Source: Streptomyces sp. 7-21 (lineage in GTDB: Bacteria > Actinomycetota > Actinomycetes > Streptomycetales > Streptomycetaceae). Taken from it: a DNA stretch of 64,000 nt. How positions within the stretch are numbered: the stretch's first letter is position 1; every line of letters begins with the position of its first letter. The translations under genes and the position numbers were made by a program. The stretch spans positions 1 to 64,000 of the forward strand of contig NZ_JAERRL010000018.1 in the NCBI RefSeq assembly GCF_016741785.1, written 5' to 3'. The notes beneath the pieces are model-generated. The model made no database searches and was not told where the DNA came from. It saw only the letters and a list, made by a program, of their open reading frames with translations. Positions 8,382 through 17,995 of the stretch are shown here, piece by piece.

Positions 8382-8873
8382 GGGGTGCTCCTCCCGTGAG
8401 GGGGGCCGGGCTGTCCCGGTCCGGTGGATGAACGGCGGCACCGCCAAGCTCACAGGCGGTGACGACGAGAGCCGCGGTGGCCCGTGGGGAAGAGCGCGCG
8501 CGGGTACCCGGCGTCCCGTTCGTCCCGCCGTCCCCCCACCAGCCGCCGTGACCCCGCAGTGAACGGGCACCAGACCCAGACCGGCGCCCTTTCCTGATTG
8601 AACCCCTGTTGTCACTGGTCTTTCCACGTGAGGGGAAAAGCCAGCTTTGCGCTCTCATCGTAGGAGTGCCCCGAACCGCCGACAACCGCGTCCACCCGCG
8701 GCGTCCGCCCCCGTTTCCGCGGCCACGCCGGGGACCGTCCCGGAGCGCCGGGCAACAGCGCCCGGGCGGCCCGTCAAGTCCCGGCCGCCTTCCGCCGATG
8801 TGGTGGGACGACTGGACACGTGGAGAAGGACTCCCTCTCCTGCCCGGCAGACCGGAACCGTCTCGGAGGAGCC
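8382..8873. other. Intergenic region between divergent DAHP synthase and CNNM genes
   Basis: This 492-bp gap must contain the leftward promoter of the DAHP synthase gene and the rightward promoter of the CorC-type gene. I see no convincing gene, operator or hairpin in it apart from the GGAGGA ribosome binding site at its right end. Confidence 0.5.
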
Positions 8874-8939
8874 ATGCCACGCTCACGCCCCCGCCCGCCC
8901 GCCGGCCCCGTCACCGTCCTCGCGGGCCCCGCATGCTGA
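8874..8939 (+). CDS. Possible 21-residue leader peptide overlapping the CNNM start
   Basis: A short ORF, M-P-R-S-R-P-R-P-P-A to ...A-C, starts behind the strong ribosome binding site CGGAGGAGCC, and its TGA stop (8937-8939) overlaps the ATG of the next gene (ATGCTGA). The downstream start has no good ribosome binding site of its own, which points to translational coupling. It is Pro/Arg-rich and has no recognisable family; it may act only as a translational entry point. Confidence 0.35.
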   Translation: MPRSRPRPPAGPVTVLAGPAC

Positions 8940-10237
8940 CCGAGCTGCTCCTGCTGCTCACGGCGGCGCTGCTCACCCTGGCGTGCGCCGTCTTCGTCGC
9001 CGCCGAGTTCTCGCTGACGGCCGTGGAGCGCGGGGAGCTCGAACGCGCCGCCGCGGCCGGCGAACCCGGTGCGCCGGCCGCGCTGCGGGCCGCCAGGTCG
9101 CTGACCTTCCAGCTCTCCGGTGCCCAGCTCGGCATCACCGTGACGTCCCTGGTGATCGGCATGCTCGCTGAGCCCTCGCTCGCCGCCCTGCTGCGCGGGC
9201 CGCTGCGCGCCGCCGGGCTGCCCGCGGGCGCCGCCGCCTCCCTCGCGCTCACCGTGGGCGTCGCCGTCTCGACGGTGATGCTGATGGTCGTCGGCGAACT
9301 GGTGCCGAAGAACTGGGCGATCACCCGGCCGCTGCGGGTGGCCCGCGCCATCGCCCGCCCGCACCAGGCGTTCACCGCGCTGTTCGGCCCGTTCATCCGC
9401 CACCTCAACGAGACCGCCAACCGGCTGGTGCGCTACCTCGGGTTCGAGCCCACCGAGGAGCTGGCGTCGGCCCGTTCCCCGCAGGAGCTGGTGGCCCTGG
9501 CGCGGCACTCGGCCGCCGAGGGCGTGCTGCCCTCCGACTCGGCCGAGCTGTTCGTGCGCACCCTCCACCTCGGCGAGCTGACCGCGCAGAGCATCATGAC
9601 GCCCCGCGTCGACGTGCGCGCGCTGCCGCTGACCGCCACCGCCGCCGACGCGGCCCGCCTCACCCGCGAGACCGGGCTGTCCCGCTTCCCCGTCTGCGAC
9701 GGCGGCCTCGACGACATCACCGGCATCGTGCACGTGCGCGACGTGCTGGCGATCGACGAGCCGCACCGCGCCGCCACCCCGATCGGCCGCCTCGCCACCG
9801 AACCGCTGCTCGTGCCGGCCACCCTCCCCGTCGACCAGCTGCTGGAACGGCTGCACGGGCGCCGCTCGATGGCGGTCGTCGTCGACGAGTACGGCGGCAC
9901 CGCCGGGGTGGTCACGCTGGAAGACATCGTCGAGGAGGTCGTCGGCGAGGTCAGCGACGAGCACGACCCGGCCGAGCCGCCGGGCCTGGTCCGCACCGGG
10001 CCCGCCACCTGGGAGGCCGACGGGGCGGTGCGGACCGACCAGCTCGCCGGGCTCGGCATGGACGTGCCCGGCGGGCCCTACGAGACGCTGGCCGGTCTGA
10101 TCGCCACGGTGCTCGCCCGGATCCCCGTTCCGGGCGACAGCGTGGAGATCGCGGGCTGGCGGCTGACCGTCCTGGTCACCGCCCGCCACCGGGCCGCGCG
10201 GGTGCGGCTGACGGCGCCGCCGGACGCCGGGCGGTGA
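8933..10237 (+). CDS. CNNM/CorC (HlyC)-family membrane protein with CBS pair
   Basis: This protein of 434 residues has the DUF21/CNNM membrane domain (about 1-190, three or four hydrophobic segments, the first at 2-24, with AAEFSLTAVERGELE and VVGELVPKNWA), then two CBS domains (about 200-325, including SIMTPRVDV and VVDEYGGTAGVVTLEDIVEEVVGE split across the pair), and a C-terminal CorC_HlyC transporter-associated domain. The family is linked to Mg2+/Co2+ efflux and ion homeostasis. The start at 8933 is chosen because the membrane domain begins there. It overlaps a small leader ORF that supplies the ribosome binding site. Confidence 0.9.
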   Translation: MLTELLLLLTAALLTLACAVFVAAEFSLTAVERGELERAAAAGEPGAPAALRAARSLTFQLSGAQLGITVTSLVIGMLAEPSLAALLRGPLRAAGLPAGAAASLALTVGVAVSTVMLMVVGELVPKNWAITRPLRVARAIARPHQAFTALFGPFIRHLNETANRLVRYLGFEPTEELASARSPQELVALARHSAAEGVLPSDSAELFVRTLHLGELTAQSIMTPRVDVRALPLTATAADAARLTRETGLSRFPVCDGGLDDITGIVHVRDVLAIDEPHRAATPIGRLATEPLLVPATLPVDQLLERLHGRRSMAVVVDEYGGTAGVVTLEDIVEEVVGEVSDEHDPAEPPGLVRTGPATWEADGAVRTDQLAGLGMDVPGGPYETLAGLIATVLARIPVPGDSVEIAGWRLTVLVTARHRAARVRLTAPPDAGR

Positions 10238-10342
10238 CGCCGGGTCCCGGCACCAGGGGTGCGCGCCGGGACAGCCGAGTGCCCCGGACGGGCGGCGGGT
10301 ACCCGGGGCTCGTCCCCGACCAGCCGAAGGGAAGACGAGATC

Positions 10343-10531
10343 ATGGGAAAGCCCAGCCCGATCGAGGTCCAGAAGGCGCTCAAGGGCGAGACATACCCGG
10401 CTGACCGCGAGTCCCTGACGAGGACCGCGAAGCGGAACGGCGCCAGCGACGAGATGGTGGACAAGATCAGCCATCTGAAGCAGAAGCGGTTCGACGGACC
10501 CAACGAGGTCGAGAAGGCGATATTCGACTAG
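10343..10531 (+). CDS. DUF2795 small protein
   Basis: This small basic protein of 62 residues fits the DUF2795 pattern (SPIEVQKALKGETYPADRE near the start, AKRNGASDEMVDKI, and KRFDGPNEVEKAI at the end). The family is common in actinobacteria and has no established function; the fold is probably a small helical bundle. The start is supported by GGGAAGACGAG upstream. A strong hairpin lies about 80 bp downstream, so it looks monocistronic. A short tandem repeat begins over its last codons and stop. Confidence 0.85.
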   Translation: MGKPSPIEVQKALKGETYPADRESLTRTAKRNGASDEMVDKISHLKQKRFDGPNEVEKAIFD

Positions 10532-10560
10532 GGCATTCGACTAGGGCATTCGACTAGGCG
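10522..10560 (+). repeat. Three tandem 13-bp repeats across the DUF2795 stop
   Basis: The unit ATTCGACTAGGGC occurs at 10522-10534 and 10535-10547, with a near copy at 10548-10560. The first copy contains the last codons and the TAG stop; the later copies are non-coding, as expected from replication slippage. Confidence 0.9.
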
Positions 10561-10608
10561 AGTCCGGCCAGGCGAGCAGCCAGCACGCCCGTACCCCCGG
10601 CCGGGCAG

Positions 10609-10651
10609 CACGAGGCCGCCCCGCCGCGCGCAGCGGCGGGGCGGCCTCGTG
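10609..10651. terminator. Bidirectional hairpin terminator
   Basis: A perfect 19-bp stem (10609-10627 with 10633-10651) has a 5-base loop. It lies between the convergent DUF2795 and MFS genes and can serve both. Confidence 0.85.
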
Positions 10652-10673
10652 GTGCCGCGGGCAGGAGCCGGGG

Positions 10674-12092
10674 TCAGGCCGCGGCGACCGGCTCCGGCTC
10701 AGCCGGACGCGGGGCGGGCACGGCAGCCGCGGGCACGGCCACCGTGTCCGCGGCCGCACGGCTCATGCGGCGCGTACGGCGGGCCGCCACCAGGGCGCCG
10801 CCGCCGGCCGCGGCCACGATCAGCACGCCGCCGATCACCAGCGCGGCCCGGGCGCCGGCCACCTCCATCAGCGCGCCGATCACCGGCGGGCCGACGAGGC
10901 CCCAGCCGGTGCTCAGGCTCCGCCACACGCCCAGCACCCGGCCACGCATCCGCGGCGGCGGGTCCGTCTGCAGCACCGTCGTGCCGGCGGTGTCGGAGAC
11001 CGACTCGACCACGGCCATCGGCACGACCAGCAGGACCAGCAGGACCAGCGACGGCGTCAGCCCCGCCAGGATCTGGAGCAGCGCGCCCGCGGCGGCCATG
11101 CCCGCGACCAGCCGGACGGACGGGCGCTGGAGCAGGCCCGCCAGGAGCGCGCCGGCGATGCCGCCGGCGGCCAGGGCCGTGGAGACCGTGCTGAACGCAC
11201 CGGCGCCCGCGGCCAGCGGCCCGGTGACGAGCACGGCCAGCGTCAGGGCGTAGTTGCGGCCGAAGACCGCGCTGACCGCGGTGATGCCGGCCAGCGCCAC
11301 CAGGGTGGGGCGGCCCAGGAAGAAGCGCAGCCCCTCGGCGGGCGAGGCGGCGCGCCGCTTCCCGGCGGTGTGCCCGCTGTCCCCGGCGGCACCGCCGCCG
11401 GCCTCGCTGGTCTCCCCGGTCGCGCCGGCCTCGTCAGAGCGGTCGATCAGCCGCAGGAACGGGATGACGGCCGCCACGAAGGCGAACGACAGGCCGTTGG
11501 CGAGGAACGCGGAGGCGGTGCCGAACAGCGCGACCGCGCCGCCGGCCAGCGCCGTGCCCGCCAGGCGGCCGATGCTGTGCACGGCCGAGCCCAGGGCGAT
11601 CGCCGAGGGCACGTCCCTGGTCGGGACCAGGTCGTTGCCGAGCAGGGCGCAGGCGGGCGCGTCGACGGTGGCGATGGTGCCGGTGACGGCCGCGATGGCC
11701 AGCAGCGCCGGGACGCTGAGCAGGTCACAGGCGACCAGGACGGCCGTGGCGAAGGCGACCAGGCCCAGCGCCGCCTGGCTGAGCGCGGCGGTGGTCTTGC
11801 GCGGCCAGGAGTCGACGGCGGCGCCGCCGAGCAGACCGAGCAGCAGCCCGGGGCCCGCCTGGACCGCCAGCGACACGCCGGTCATGGCGGCCGAGCCGGT
11901 GACCTGGAGCACCAGGAGGTTCTGCACGGTCAGCTGCATCCAGGTGCCGGCGTTGGAGACCAGATTGGCCAGTGACCACCAGCGCATGCTGGGGTACCGC
12001 AGGGACCGCCAGGGCGAACGGCTGGCGCGGGCCGGGTCGCCGCCGGACGCCGGGGCGGGGCGGCGCGGGGTGAGAAGACTGAGCACAGACAT
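10674..12092 (-). CDS. MFS exporter, EntS/MFS_3-like
   Basis: This protein of 472 residues has about 12 hydrophobic segments and the opening pattern of MFS_3 'transmembrane secretion effector' carriers (SLRYPSMRWWSLANLVSNAGTW split near residues 31-50, followed by QNLLVLQVTGSAAMTG). A hydrophilic central loop with ETSEAGGG and KRRAASPAEGL joins the two halves. The family includes the enterobactin exporter and macrolide efflux pumps; the substrate here is unknown. The start at 12092 has only a weak ribosome binding site, but upstream in-frame codons give no conserved sequence. It stands alone, between a zinc dehydrogenase and a strong terminator. Confidence 0.85.
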   Translation of the reverse strand: MSVLSLLTPRRPAPASGGDPARASRSPWRSLRYPSMRWWSLANLVSNAGTWMQLTVQNLLVLQVTGSAAMTGVSLAVQAGPGLLLGLLGGAAVDSWPRKTTAALSQAALGLVAFATAVLVACDLLSVPALLAIAAVTGTIATVDAPACALLGNDLVPTRDVPSAIALGSAVHSIGRLAGTALAGGAVALFGTASAFLANGLSFAFVAAVIPFLRLIDRSDEAGATGETSEAGGGAAGDSGHTAGKRRAASPAEGLRFFLGRPTLVALAGITAVSAVFGRNYALTLAVLVTGPLAAGAGAFSTVSTALAAGGIAGALLAGLLQRPSVRLVAGMAAAGALLQILAGLTPSLVLLVLLVVPMAVVESVSDTAGTTVLQTDPPPRMRGRVLGVWRSLSTGWGLVGPPVIGALMEVAGARAALVIGGVLIVAAAGGGALVAARRTRRMSRAAADTVAVPAAAVPAPRPAEPEPVAAA

Positions 12093-12302
12093 GCCAGGGC
12101 GTGGGGGGTGGGGGGTGGGGTGAGTCGGCGCGCCGGTGCGCCGGACCAGCGCGGACCACCCTGGCATCCGCCTGCGCCGGGCGGGAAGACCAAGATCACC
12201 CAGCCCTGCCCCCGGCGGGCCCCTCACCGCGCTGCATCCCTTGTGCCGCCTGGCCTCCGGGCCTTCGGGTGCGGTTGCTCACACCCGCAGGCGCCGGCCC
12301 GC

Positions 12303-13487
12303 TCACGGGCACAGGACGATCTTGCCCGCGTCCTTGTGCTGGAACATCTCGTACGCCTGGGGTGCCTGGTCAAGCGGCAGGTGGTGGGTGGCGAAGTCAG
12401 CCGTGCCCAGCGGGTCGTCCTCGGTCAGCAGCGGCAGCAGCTCGGGGATCCAGCGCCGCACGTTGGCCTGGCCCATCCGCAGCTGGATCTGCTTGTCGAA
12501 CAGCGTGAGCATCGGCAGCGGGTCGGCCATGCCGCCGTAGACGCCGCTGAGCGAGAGGGTGCCGCCGCGGCGGACGGCTTCGATGGCCAGGTACAGCGCG
12601 CTGAGGCGGTCGACCCCCGCCTTGCCGGCGATGCGCTGCGCGGCCTTGCGGGGCAGCATGCCGCCGAGATTCTGCGCGAGCTTGCCCGCGGTGCTGCCGT
12701 GGGCCTCCATGCCGACGGCGTCGATCACGGCGTCGGCGCCCCGCCCGTCGGTCCGGTCCCGGATCGCCTCGACGATGCCGTCGGGGCCGTCGTGCGCGAC
12801 GAGGTCCAGCGCCGTCACGCCGCGCCCCCGGGCGCGCGCCAGCCGCTCGGGCACCAGGTCCACGCCGATGACCTGTCCGGCGCCCTGGTGGAGCGCGAGG
12901 CGGCAGGCCATGTCGCCGATGGGGCCAAGCCCCAGCACGGCGAGCGTGCCGCCCTTGGGCACGTCCGCGTAAGCGAGGGCCTGGTAGGCCGTGGGCAGCA
13001 CGTCGGAGAGATACAGGTACCGGTCGTCCGGCACCTCGGGCGGGACCGGGACCGGGCCGTAGTGCGCCTGCGGCACACGCAGGTACTCGGCCTGCCCGCC
13101 GGGGACCGCGCCGTACAGGCGGGTGTAGCCGAAGAGGGCGGCACCCATGCCCTCGGACCTGACCTGCGTGGTCTCGCACTGGGTCTGCAGCCCCCGCTCG
13201 CACATGTAGCAGTGGCCGCAGGCGATCTGGAACGGCACGACCACCCGGTCCCCCGGCGCCAGGCCGGTGACCTCGCTGCCGGTCTCCTCGACGACGCCCA
13301 TGGGCTCGTGGCCGAGGATGTCACCGGGCGTCATGAACGGTGACAGCACCTCGTACAGGTGCAGGTCGGAGCCGCACAGCCCGGTGGAGGTGACGCGGAT
13401 GACCGCGTCCGTCGGCTCCTTGATCACCGGGTCCGGGACCCGCTCGACGCGGACGTCGCGCTTGCCATGCCACACCACAGCCTTCAT
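12303..13487 (-). CDS. Zinc-dependent alcohol dehydrogenase, formaldehyde-dehydrogenase-like
   Basis: This medium-chain dehydrogenase of 394 residues has the catalytic zinc site C38 with GHE at 59-61, and the structural zinc lobe C90, C93, C96 and C104. The Rossmann motif VLGLGPIGD precedes a long central insert (GMEAHGSTAG to GVDRLSALYLAIEAV), typical of glutathione-independent formaldehyde dehydrogenase-like and threonine/alcohol dehydrogenase-like members. It uses NAD(P); the real substrate cannot be told from the sequence. The start at 13487 follows AAGGAGCG. It has no obvious operon partner. Confidence 0.88.
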   Translation of the reverse strand: MKAVVWHGKRDVRVERVPDPVIKEPTDAVIRVTSTGLCGSDLHLYEVLSPFMTPGDILGHEPMGVVEETGSEVTGLAPGDRVVVPFQIACGHCYMCERGLQTQCETTQVRSEGMGAALFGYTRLYGAVPGGQAEYLRVPQAHYGPVPVPPEVPDDRYLYLSDVLPTAYQALAYADVPKGGTLAVLGLGPIGDMACRLALHQGAGQVIGVDLVPERLARARGRGVTALDLVAHDGPDGIVEAIRDRTDGRGADAVIDAVGMEAHGSTAGKLAQNLGGMLPRKAAQRIAGKAGVDRLSALYLAIEAVRRGGTLSLSGVYGGMADPLPMLTLFDKQIQLRMGQANVRRWIPELLPLLTEDDPLGTADFATHHLPLDQAPQAYEMFQHKDAGKIVLCP

Positions 13488-13612
13488 CGGACGCTCCTTA
13501 CCGCTGGCCGTCACGTTCGTGTCACGCCGTGTCACCCGTCGTGGTCACCACGGCGTGCCGCCGGGCGGGTACCCGCCGGGCCGCATTCGGCACGTGGCGG
13601 CCGCCGGCGGGC

Positions 13613-15043
13613 TCAGCCCTTGACGACGCCGAGCGGGACGAGCCGGGCGACCGTGCGGCACAGGCCCGCGCCCTGGCTGGCGGCCACGACCTCGTCGATG
13701 TCCTTGTAGGCGGCGGGCGCCTCCTCGGCGAGGCCCCGGCCGGTCCCGGCGCGGACGACGACCCCCGCCCTGGCCAGCTCACGGCGCAGGCGGCCGCCGT
13801 CGGTCTCACGCGCCGCCTGGTGGCGGCTGCGGACGCGGCCCGCGCCGTGGCAGGTGGAGTGCCAGGCGCCGCCGTCCGGGGTGCCGGTCAGCACGTAGGA
13901 GGCGGTGCCCATGGTGCCGGGGATGAGGACGGGCTGGCCGGTGTCCGCCAGGTCAGGCGGCAGGCCGGGGGCGCCCGGAGGCAGGGCGCGGGTGGCGCCC
14001 TTGCGGTGGACGCACAGGCGCCGGGGGACGCCGTCCACCTGGTGGGTCTCCATCGTCGCGAGGTTGTGGGAGACGTCGTAGACCAGGTCCAGGGCGGTGC
14101 CGGCGGTCGTCTCGAAGGCGCGCCGGGCGGCCTCGGCGAGCAGCTGGCGGTTGGCCCGGGCGTAGTTCGCGGCGGCGGCCATGGCAGCGGCGTAGTCGCG
14201 GCCCTCGGGCGAGTCGGCGGGGACGCTGGCGAGCTGCCGGTCGGGGACCGTGATGCCGTAGCGGCGCATGGCGGCGTCCATGGTGCGGACGTGGTCGGTG
14301 CAGATCTGGTGGCCCAGGCCGCGCGAGCCGCAGTGGAGCATGACGCAGACCTGGCGTTCCCGCAGCCCCATGGCGCGGGCGGCGGCGTCGTCGTAGACGG
14401 CGTCCACGGCCTGGACCTCCAGGAAGTGGTTGCCGGAGCCGAGGCTGCCGAGCTGGCCGAGGCCGCGTGCGCGGGCCCGGTCGCTCAGCTGCCCGGCGCC
14501 GGCGCCGGGCAGCATGCCCTCGTCCTCGCAGCGGGTGAGGTCGCGCGGCACGCCGTGGCCGCGTTCGACGGCGTAGCGGGCGCCGCCGGTGAGGACGTCG
14601 CCGAGCTGGGAGCGGCTCAGGTGCCAGACGGCGCCGCGCCCGGCGCCGCGCGGGATGGCGCGGCCCAGGGCGTCCATGAGGGGTTCCAGGTGCGGGGCGA
14701 GGTCGTCGCGGTCGCAGCGGGCCGCCAGCAGGCGCACCCCGCAGGAGATGTCGAAGCCGACGCCGCCGGGCGAGATCACGCCCCCGGTGTCCACGTCGGT
14801 GGCCGCGACGCCGCCGATGGGGAAGCCGTAGCCCCAGTGCACGTCCGGCATGGCGTACGAGGCGCCGGTGATGCCGGGGAGCTCGGCGACCGCGGCGACC
14901 TGGGCGAGCGCCTGGTCGCCGGCGGCTTCGGGCAGCAGCGACGGGCTGGCGAACACGATGCCGGGCACGCGCATCGCGCCGCGGCGCGGGATCCGGTAGC
15001 GGCAGGGCCCGTCCGGGATGATCTCTGCGGCGGTCTGGGTCAC
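13613..15043 (-). CDS. rtcB: RtcB RNA-splicing ligase
   Basis: RtcB joins RNA 2',3'-cyclic phosphate and 5'-OH ends using GTP and manganese. The protein has 476 residues with the family motifs [17 protein letters not shown] near 65-81, [12 protein letters not shown] with the metal-binding Cys, [20 protein letters not shown] and, near the C-terminus, [12 protein letters not shown], the region of the guanylated His. GTG at 15043 is chosen because GGAGG lies 8 bp upstream; longer versions add low-complexity residues only. The archease gene is directly upstream (32 bp) on the same strand. Archease speeds RtcB guanylation, so the pair is a functional unit. Confidence 0.93.
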   Translation of the reverse strand: MTQTAAEIIPDGPCRYRIPRRGAMRVPGIVFASPSLLPEAAGDQALAQVAAVAELPGITGASYAMPDVHWGYGFPIGGVAATDVDTGGVISPGGVGFDISCGVRLLAARCDRDDLAPHLEPLMDALGRAIPRGAGRGAVWHLSRSQLGDVLTGGARYAVERGHGVPRDLTRCEDEGMLPGAGAGQLSDRARARGLGQLGSLGSGNHFLEVQAVDAVYDDAAARAMGLRERQVCVMLHCGSRGLGHQICTDHVRTMDAAMRRYGITVPDRQLASVPADSPEGRDYAAAMAAAANYARANRQLLAEAARRAFETTAGTALDLVYDVSHNLATMETHQVDGVPRRLCVHRKGATRALPPGAPGLPPDLADTGQPVLIPGTMGTASYVLTGTPDGGAWHSTCHGAGRVRSRHQAARETDGGRLRRELARAGVVVRAGTGRGLAEEAPAAYKDIDEVVAASQGAGLCRTVARLVPLGVVKG

Positions 15044-15075
15044 GGTGTGCCTCCGCTGTCGTGGCGGGTGTGCCG

Positions 15076-15525
15076 TCACACGTCGAGCGTCACCGCGCAC
15101 GTCCAGCGCGCGCCGTCACAGCGCAGCGACAGGCCGTGCAGCGTCACCGCTTTGGGGACGGCGCCGGTCAGCGGCAGCCGGTCCGCCTCGGCCATGAAGA
15201 GGCGGGCGTGCACGCCGCCGGGGGCGGCGTCGATCCGGACGTCCACGGGGATCTCGCCGTCGGTGTCGAGCCGGTAGACGATCTCGTCCATGAGGGCGGC
15301 CAGCAGGTCGTCGTCGCTGCCGGCGGTCACGGTGGCCTGGCGGGTGCGGACCGGGCGGGCGGCCGAGGTGTCGGCGAACGACGCCACGACGCCGTGCACC
15401 GCCCGCGCCAGGCACTCCTCGCGGGTGGGTGCCCAGGCCTCGACCCGCAGGTCGGCGGTGTGCGGGACGGCGCGGTAGCCGCTCGCGGTCTGGGAGCCGC
15501 CGGTGTCGCTTGCCATCTCTTCCAT
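15076..15525 (-). CDS. Archease (RtcB activator)
   Basis: This small acidic protein of about 149 residues has archease hallmarks: [17 protein letters not shown] near the start (His and Asp of the metal site), [32 protein letters not shown], and a C-terminal VTLHGLSL. Archease promotes guanylation and turnover of RtcB. ATG at 15525 is used; ATG at 15516 (MASD) is equally possible because neither has a strong ribosome binding site. It is followed after 32 bp by rtcB and is divergent from the 2'-5' RNA ligase gene. Confidence 0.88.
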   Translation of the reverse strand: MEEMASDTGGSQTASGYRAVPHTADLRVEAWAPTREECLARAVHGVVASFADTSAARPVRTRQATVTAGSDDDLLAALMDEIVYRLDTDGEIPVDVRIDAAPGGVHARLFMAEADRLPLTGAVPKAVTLHGLSLRCDGARWTCAVTLDV

Positions 15526-15587
15526 GCTCGCGCGGGCCGGCGCGGCCCGCAGCCGCGCGGCGGGCGGCGCGGGCGGAGAATCGGGGC

Positions 15588-16157
15588 ATGAGACTGTTCG
15601 CCGCGGTCGTCCCCCCGGCCGGTGCGCGCGGTGAGCTGGCGCGCGCCCTCGCACCGGTGCGGGCGCTGCCCGGCGCCGGCCGGCTGCGGTGGGCGGACCC
15701 GGCGGGGTGGCACGTGGCGCTGGCGTTCTACGGGGAGGTCGGCGAGGCCGTGGTGCCCGCACTGCGGGAGCGGCTGGCGCGCGCGGCGCGCCGCTGCCCG
15801 CCGCACCGGCTGCGGCTGGCGGGCGGCGGGCGGTTCGGGCAGCGCGTGCTGTGGGCCGGGGTGGAGGGCGAGACCGGGACGCTGGCACGCCTGGCGGGCG
15901 CGGCGGAGGCGGCCGGGCGCCGGTCGGGGGCCGGGGGCGGGGAGCGCCGCGGGTACCAGCCGCACCTGACGCTGGCGCGGGCCCGGCGGGACGGGGCGGA
16001 CCTGGCGCCGTTCGCCACGGCGCTGTCCGGCTTCGCGGGCGGGGCGTGGACGGTGGCGGAGTTCCGCCTGCTGCACAGCGTCCCGCCGCCGGCGGACGCT
16101 CCCCCGGGGACGCGCCCCCGGTACGAGACGGCCGGGGTCTGGCCGCTGACGGGCTGA
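15588..16157 (+). CDS. thpR: RNA 2',3'-cyclic phosphodiesterase / 2'-5' RNA ligase family
   Basis: This protein of 189 residues belongs to the 2H phosphoesterase superfamily. It starts MRLFAAVVPP and has two HxT/V-type catalytic motifs, HVALAF near 42 and HLTLAR near 128. ThpR/LigT proteins open 2',3'-cyclic phosphate ends on RNA or handle 2'-5' linkages. The 62-bp gap to the archease gene on the other strand is a shared divergent promoter, which places it in the same RNA-end repair group as RtcB. The start at 15588 gives the canonical N-terminus. Confidence 0.88.
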   Translation: MRLFAAVVPPAGARGELARALAPVRALPGAGRLRWADPAGWHVALAFYGEVGEAVVPALRERLARAARRCPPHRLRLAGGGRFGQRVLWAGVEGETGTLARLAGAAEAAGRRSGAGGGERRGYQPHLTLARARRDGADLAPFATALSGFAGGAWTVAEFRLLHSVPPPADAPPGTRPRYETAGVWPLTG

Positions 16158-16392
16158 ACGGACCCGCGGCTGTCTGGTCATCTTCTGGACGGACCCGGGC
16201 ATCATCGGGCGCGCTGTCCTGCCGTGACGGGGCGCTGAGCACCGCCTTGCCTCACCCACGTGACGACGGCGCACCCCCGCGGTCACCGTTGCCTGGCGGC
16301 GCGGTCTTGCCGCCTCTCCGCCCGCGCTGCTTAGGTGGCGTGCACTGAAACGCCGCACAACGCTGCGATGCCGGCTTCCCGAGAGGACACCG

Positions 16393-17991
16393 ATGTCTGC
16401 TGGGCCAGTGACCGGCCGGGCGCTGTCCCGGCGCGCGCTGCTGCGCCGCGCGGGCCTCGGCGGCGCGGCGGCCCTGACCGCCGCGGGCCTGCCCGGCTGC
16501 ACCCTGGTGGCGCGTCAGGTCGGCGAGCGCTCCGGCGGCAGCCGCCGCGGCGGCAGGCTGCTGCTCGCCCAGGCCGAGGACGTGAACTTCGCGACGTTCC
16601 GTCAGCAGAACACCGTCAACGCCCTCTGGCAGCGGCTGGTGTTCAACACGCTGACGGTCTACGACCACGCCACGCTGCGCCCCCGCCCGTCCCTCGCCAC
16701 CGGCTGGGAGGTGCGCGACGGCGGCCGGACCGTCGTCTTCCGGCTCCGTGACGACGTCCGCTTCCACTCCGGGCGCCCGTTCGGGCCCGAGGATGTGGTG
16801 GCGAACATCCGCTGGCAGGCCAGCGAGGAGGGCGCGCCCGGACAGCTGCGGTCCACGGCCGCCGCCGTCACCGACGCCGAAGCCACCGGGCCGCACGAGG
16901 TGACGCTGCGCCTGGCGCACGGCGTGAGCAATTTCTTCGACCTGTGCGAGATCATGTTCATCGCCGACCATGAGACGCTGGCCGAGCTGGAGACCGGCAG
17001 CGTCCTCAACGGCACCGGCCCGTTCGTCTTCACGGACTACAGCCCCGGCGTGTCGATGTCCTTCCGCCGCAACCCCCGCTACTGGAAGCCGGGCCGCCCC
17101 TACCTGGACGAGGCCGAGCTGCGGGTGGTCGGCGAGCAGCAGGCCATCGTGGCGGCGCTCCAGAGCGGCCAGACGCACCTGGGCTTCCAGCTCAACGGCA
17201 GCCACCTGCACAACGTGCGGGCCGACGAGCGCCTGACCGTGCACGAGCTGGACACCAGCGACTACGGCCACTACCTCGGCTGCAACCTGGCGGTCGAGCC
17301 ACTGGACGACCGGCGGGTCCGCCAGGCCATCGCCTACGCCGTGGACCGCGACAAGATCCTGCGCATGGTCGTCGACGGCGTCGGCCGCACCGCCTCCAGC
17401 CCGTGGACGCCGTCCAACCCCGCCTACGACGAGGACGCCGCCCGCCACTACCGGCACGACCCCGCCCGTGCCCGCGCCCTGCTCCGCGAGGCCGGCGTCA
17501 CCGGCGCCCGGCTGGAGCTGGCGGTCCGCTCCAGCGAACCGGGCGGCGACCGCTCCACCGCCGAGATCGTGCAGGACGGGCTGCGCGCGATCGGCCTTGA
17601 CGTGGAGATCACGGTGTTCCAGCCCGCTGACTTCCAGAACCGGCTGAGCACCGCGAACCTGCCGGGCCTGTGGGTCGCCGGCCACGGCTTCGGCCAGCTC
17701 AACCCCGCCACGCTGCTGAACGGCGCGTTCCCCTTCAACGCCCATGCCAATGCCTCGAACTTCGTCAGCGAGCGGTACCGGCGCCTGGCGGACGAGGCGT
17801 GGAAAGCCACCGGCGAGGCCGAGGCCGCGCGGGCCTACCGCGAGGTGACGCAGCTGCTGCTGCGGGAGCAGTTCGTCATCGACCTGGTGAGCAGCGCCCA
17901 GTCGTTCGTCTTCTCGGACGCGCTGCGCGGCATCGGCTACACGATGTTCAACAACCTGGACCTGGACGACGCCTACCTGGCCGAGGAGTGA
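16393..17991 (+). CDS. Oligopeptide/dipeptide ABC transporter substrate-binding lipoprotein
   Basis: This family 5 extracellular solute-binding protein has 532 residues. The N-terminus has two twin-arginine pairs (13-14 and 18-19) before a hydrophobic core and a lipobox LPGC with Cys36, so it is probably a Tat-exported lipoprotein. The body carries the family pattern VFRLRDDVRFHSGRPFGPEDVV near 115-137 and a typical C-terminal lobe. It heads an operon with two permeases and a fused ATPase, all rightward and tightly spaced. The substrate is probably short peptides, nickel or another small ligand; the adjacent proline iminopeptidase favours peptides. Confidence 0.92.
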   Translation: MSAGPVTGRALSRRALLRRAGLGGAAALTAAGLPGCTLVARQVGERSGGSRRGGRLLLAQAEDVNFATFRQQNTVNALWQRLVFNTLTVYDHATLRPRPSLATGWEVRDGGRTVVFRLRDDVRFHSGRPFGPEDVVANIRWQASEEGAPGQLRSTAAAVTDAEATGPHEVTLRLAHGVSNFFDLCEIMFIADHETLAELETGSVLNGTGPFVFTDYSPGVSMSFRRNPRYWKPGRPYLDEAELRVVGEQQAIVAALQSGQTHLGFQLNGSHLHNVRADERLTVHELDTSDYGHYLGCNLAVEPLDDRRVRQAIAYAVDRDKILRMVVDGVGRTASSPWTPSNPAYDEDAARHYRHDPARARALLREAGVTGARLELAVRSSEPGGDRSTAEIVQDGLRAIGLDVEITVFQPADFQNRLSTANLPGLWVAGHGFGQLNPATLLNGAFPFNAHANASNFVSERYRRLADEAWKATGEAEAARAYREVTQLLLREQFVIDLVSSAQSFVFSDALRGIGYTMFNNLDLDDAYLAEE

Positions 17992-17995
17992 GGCG

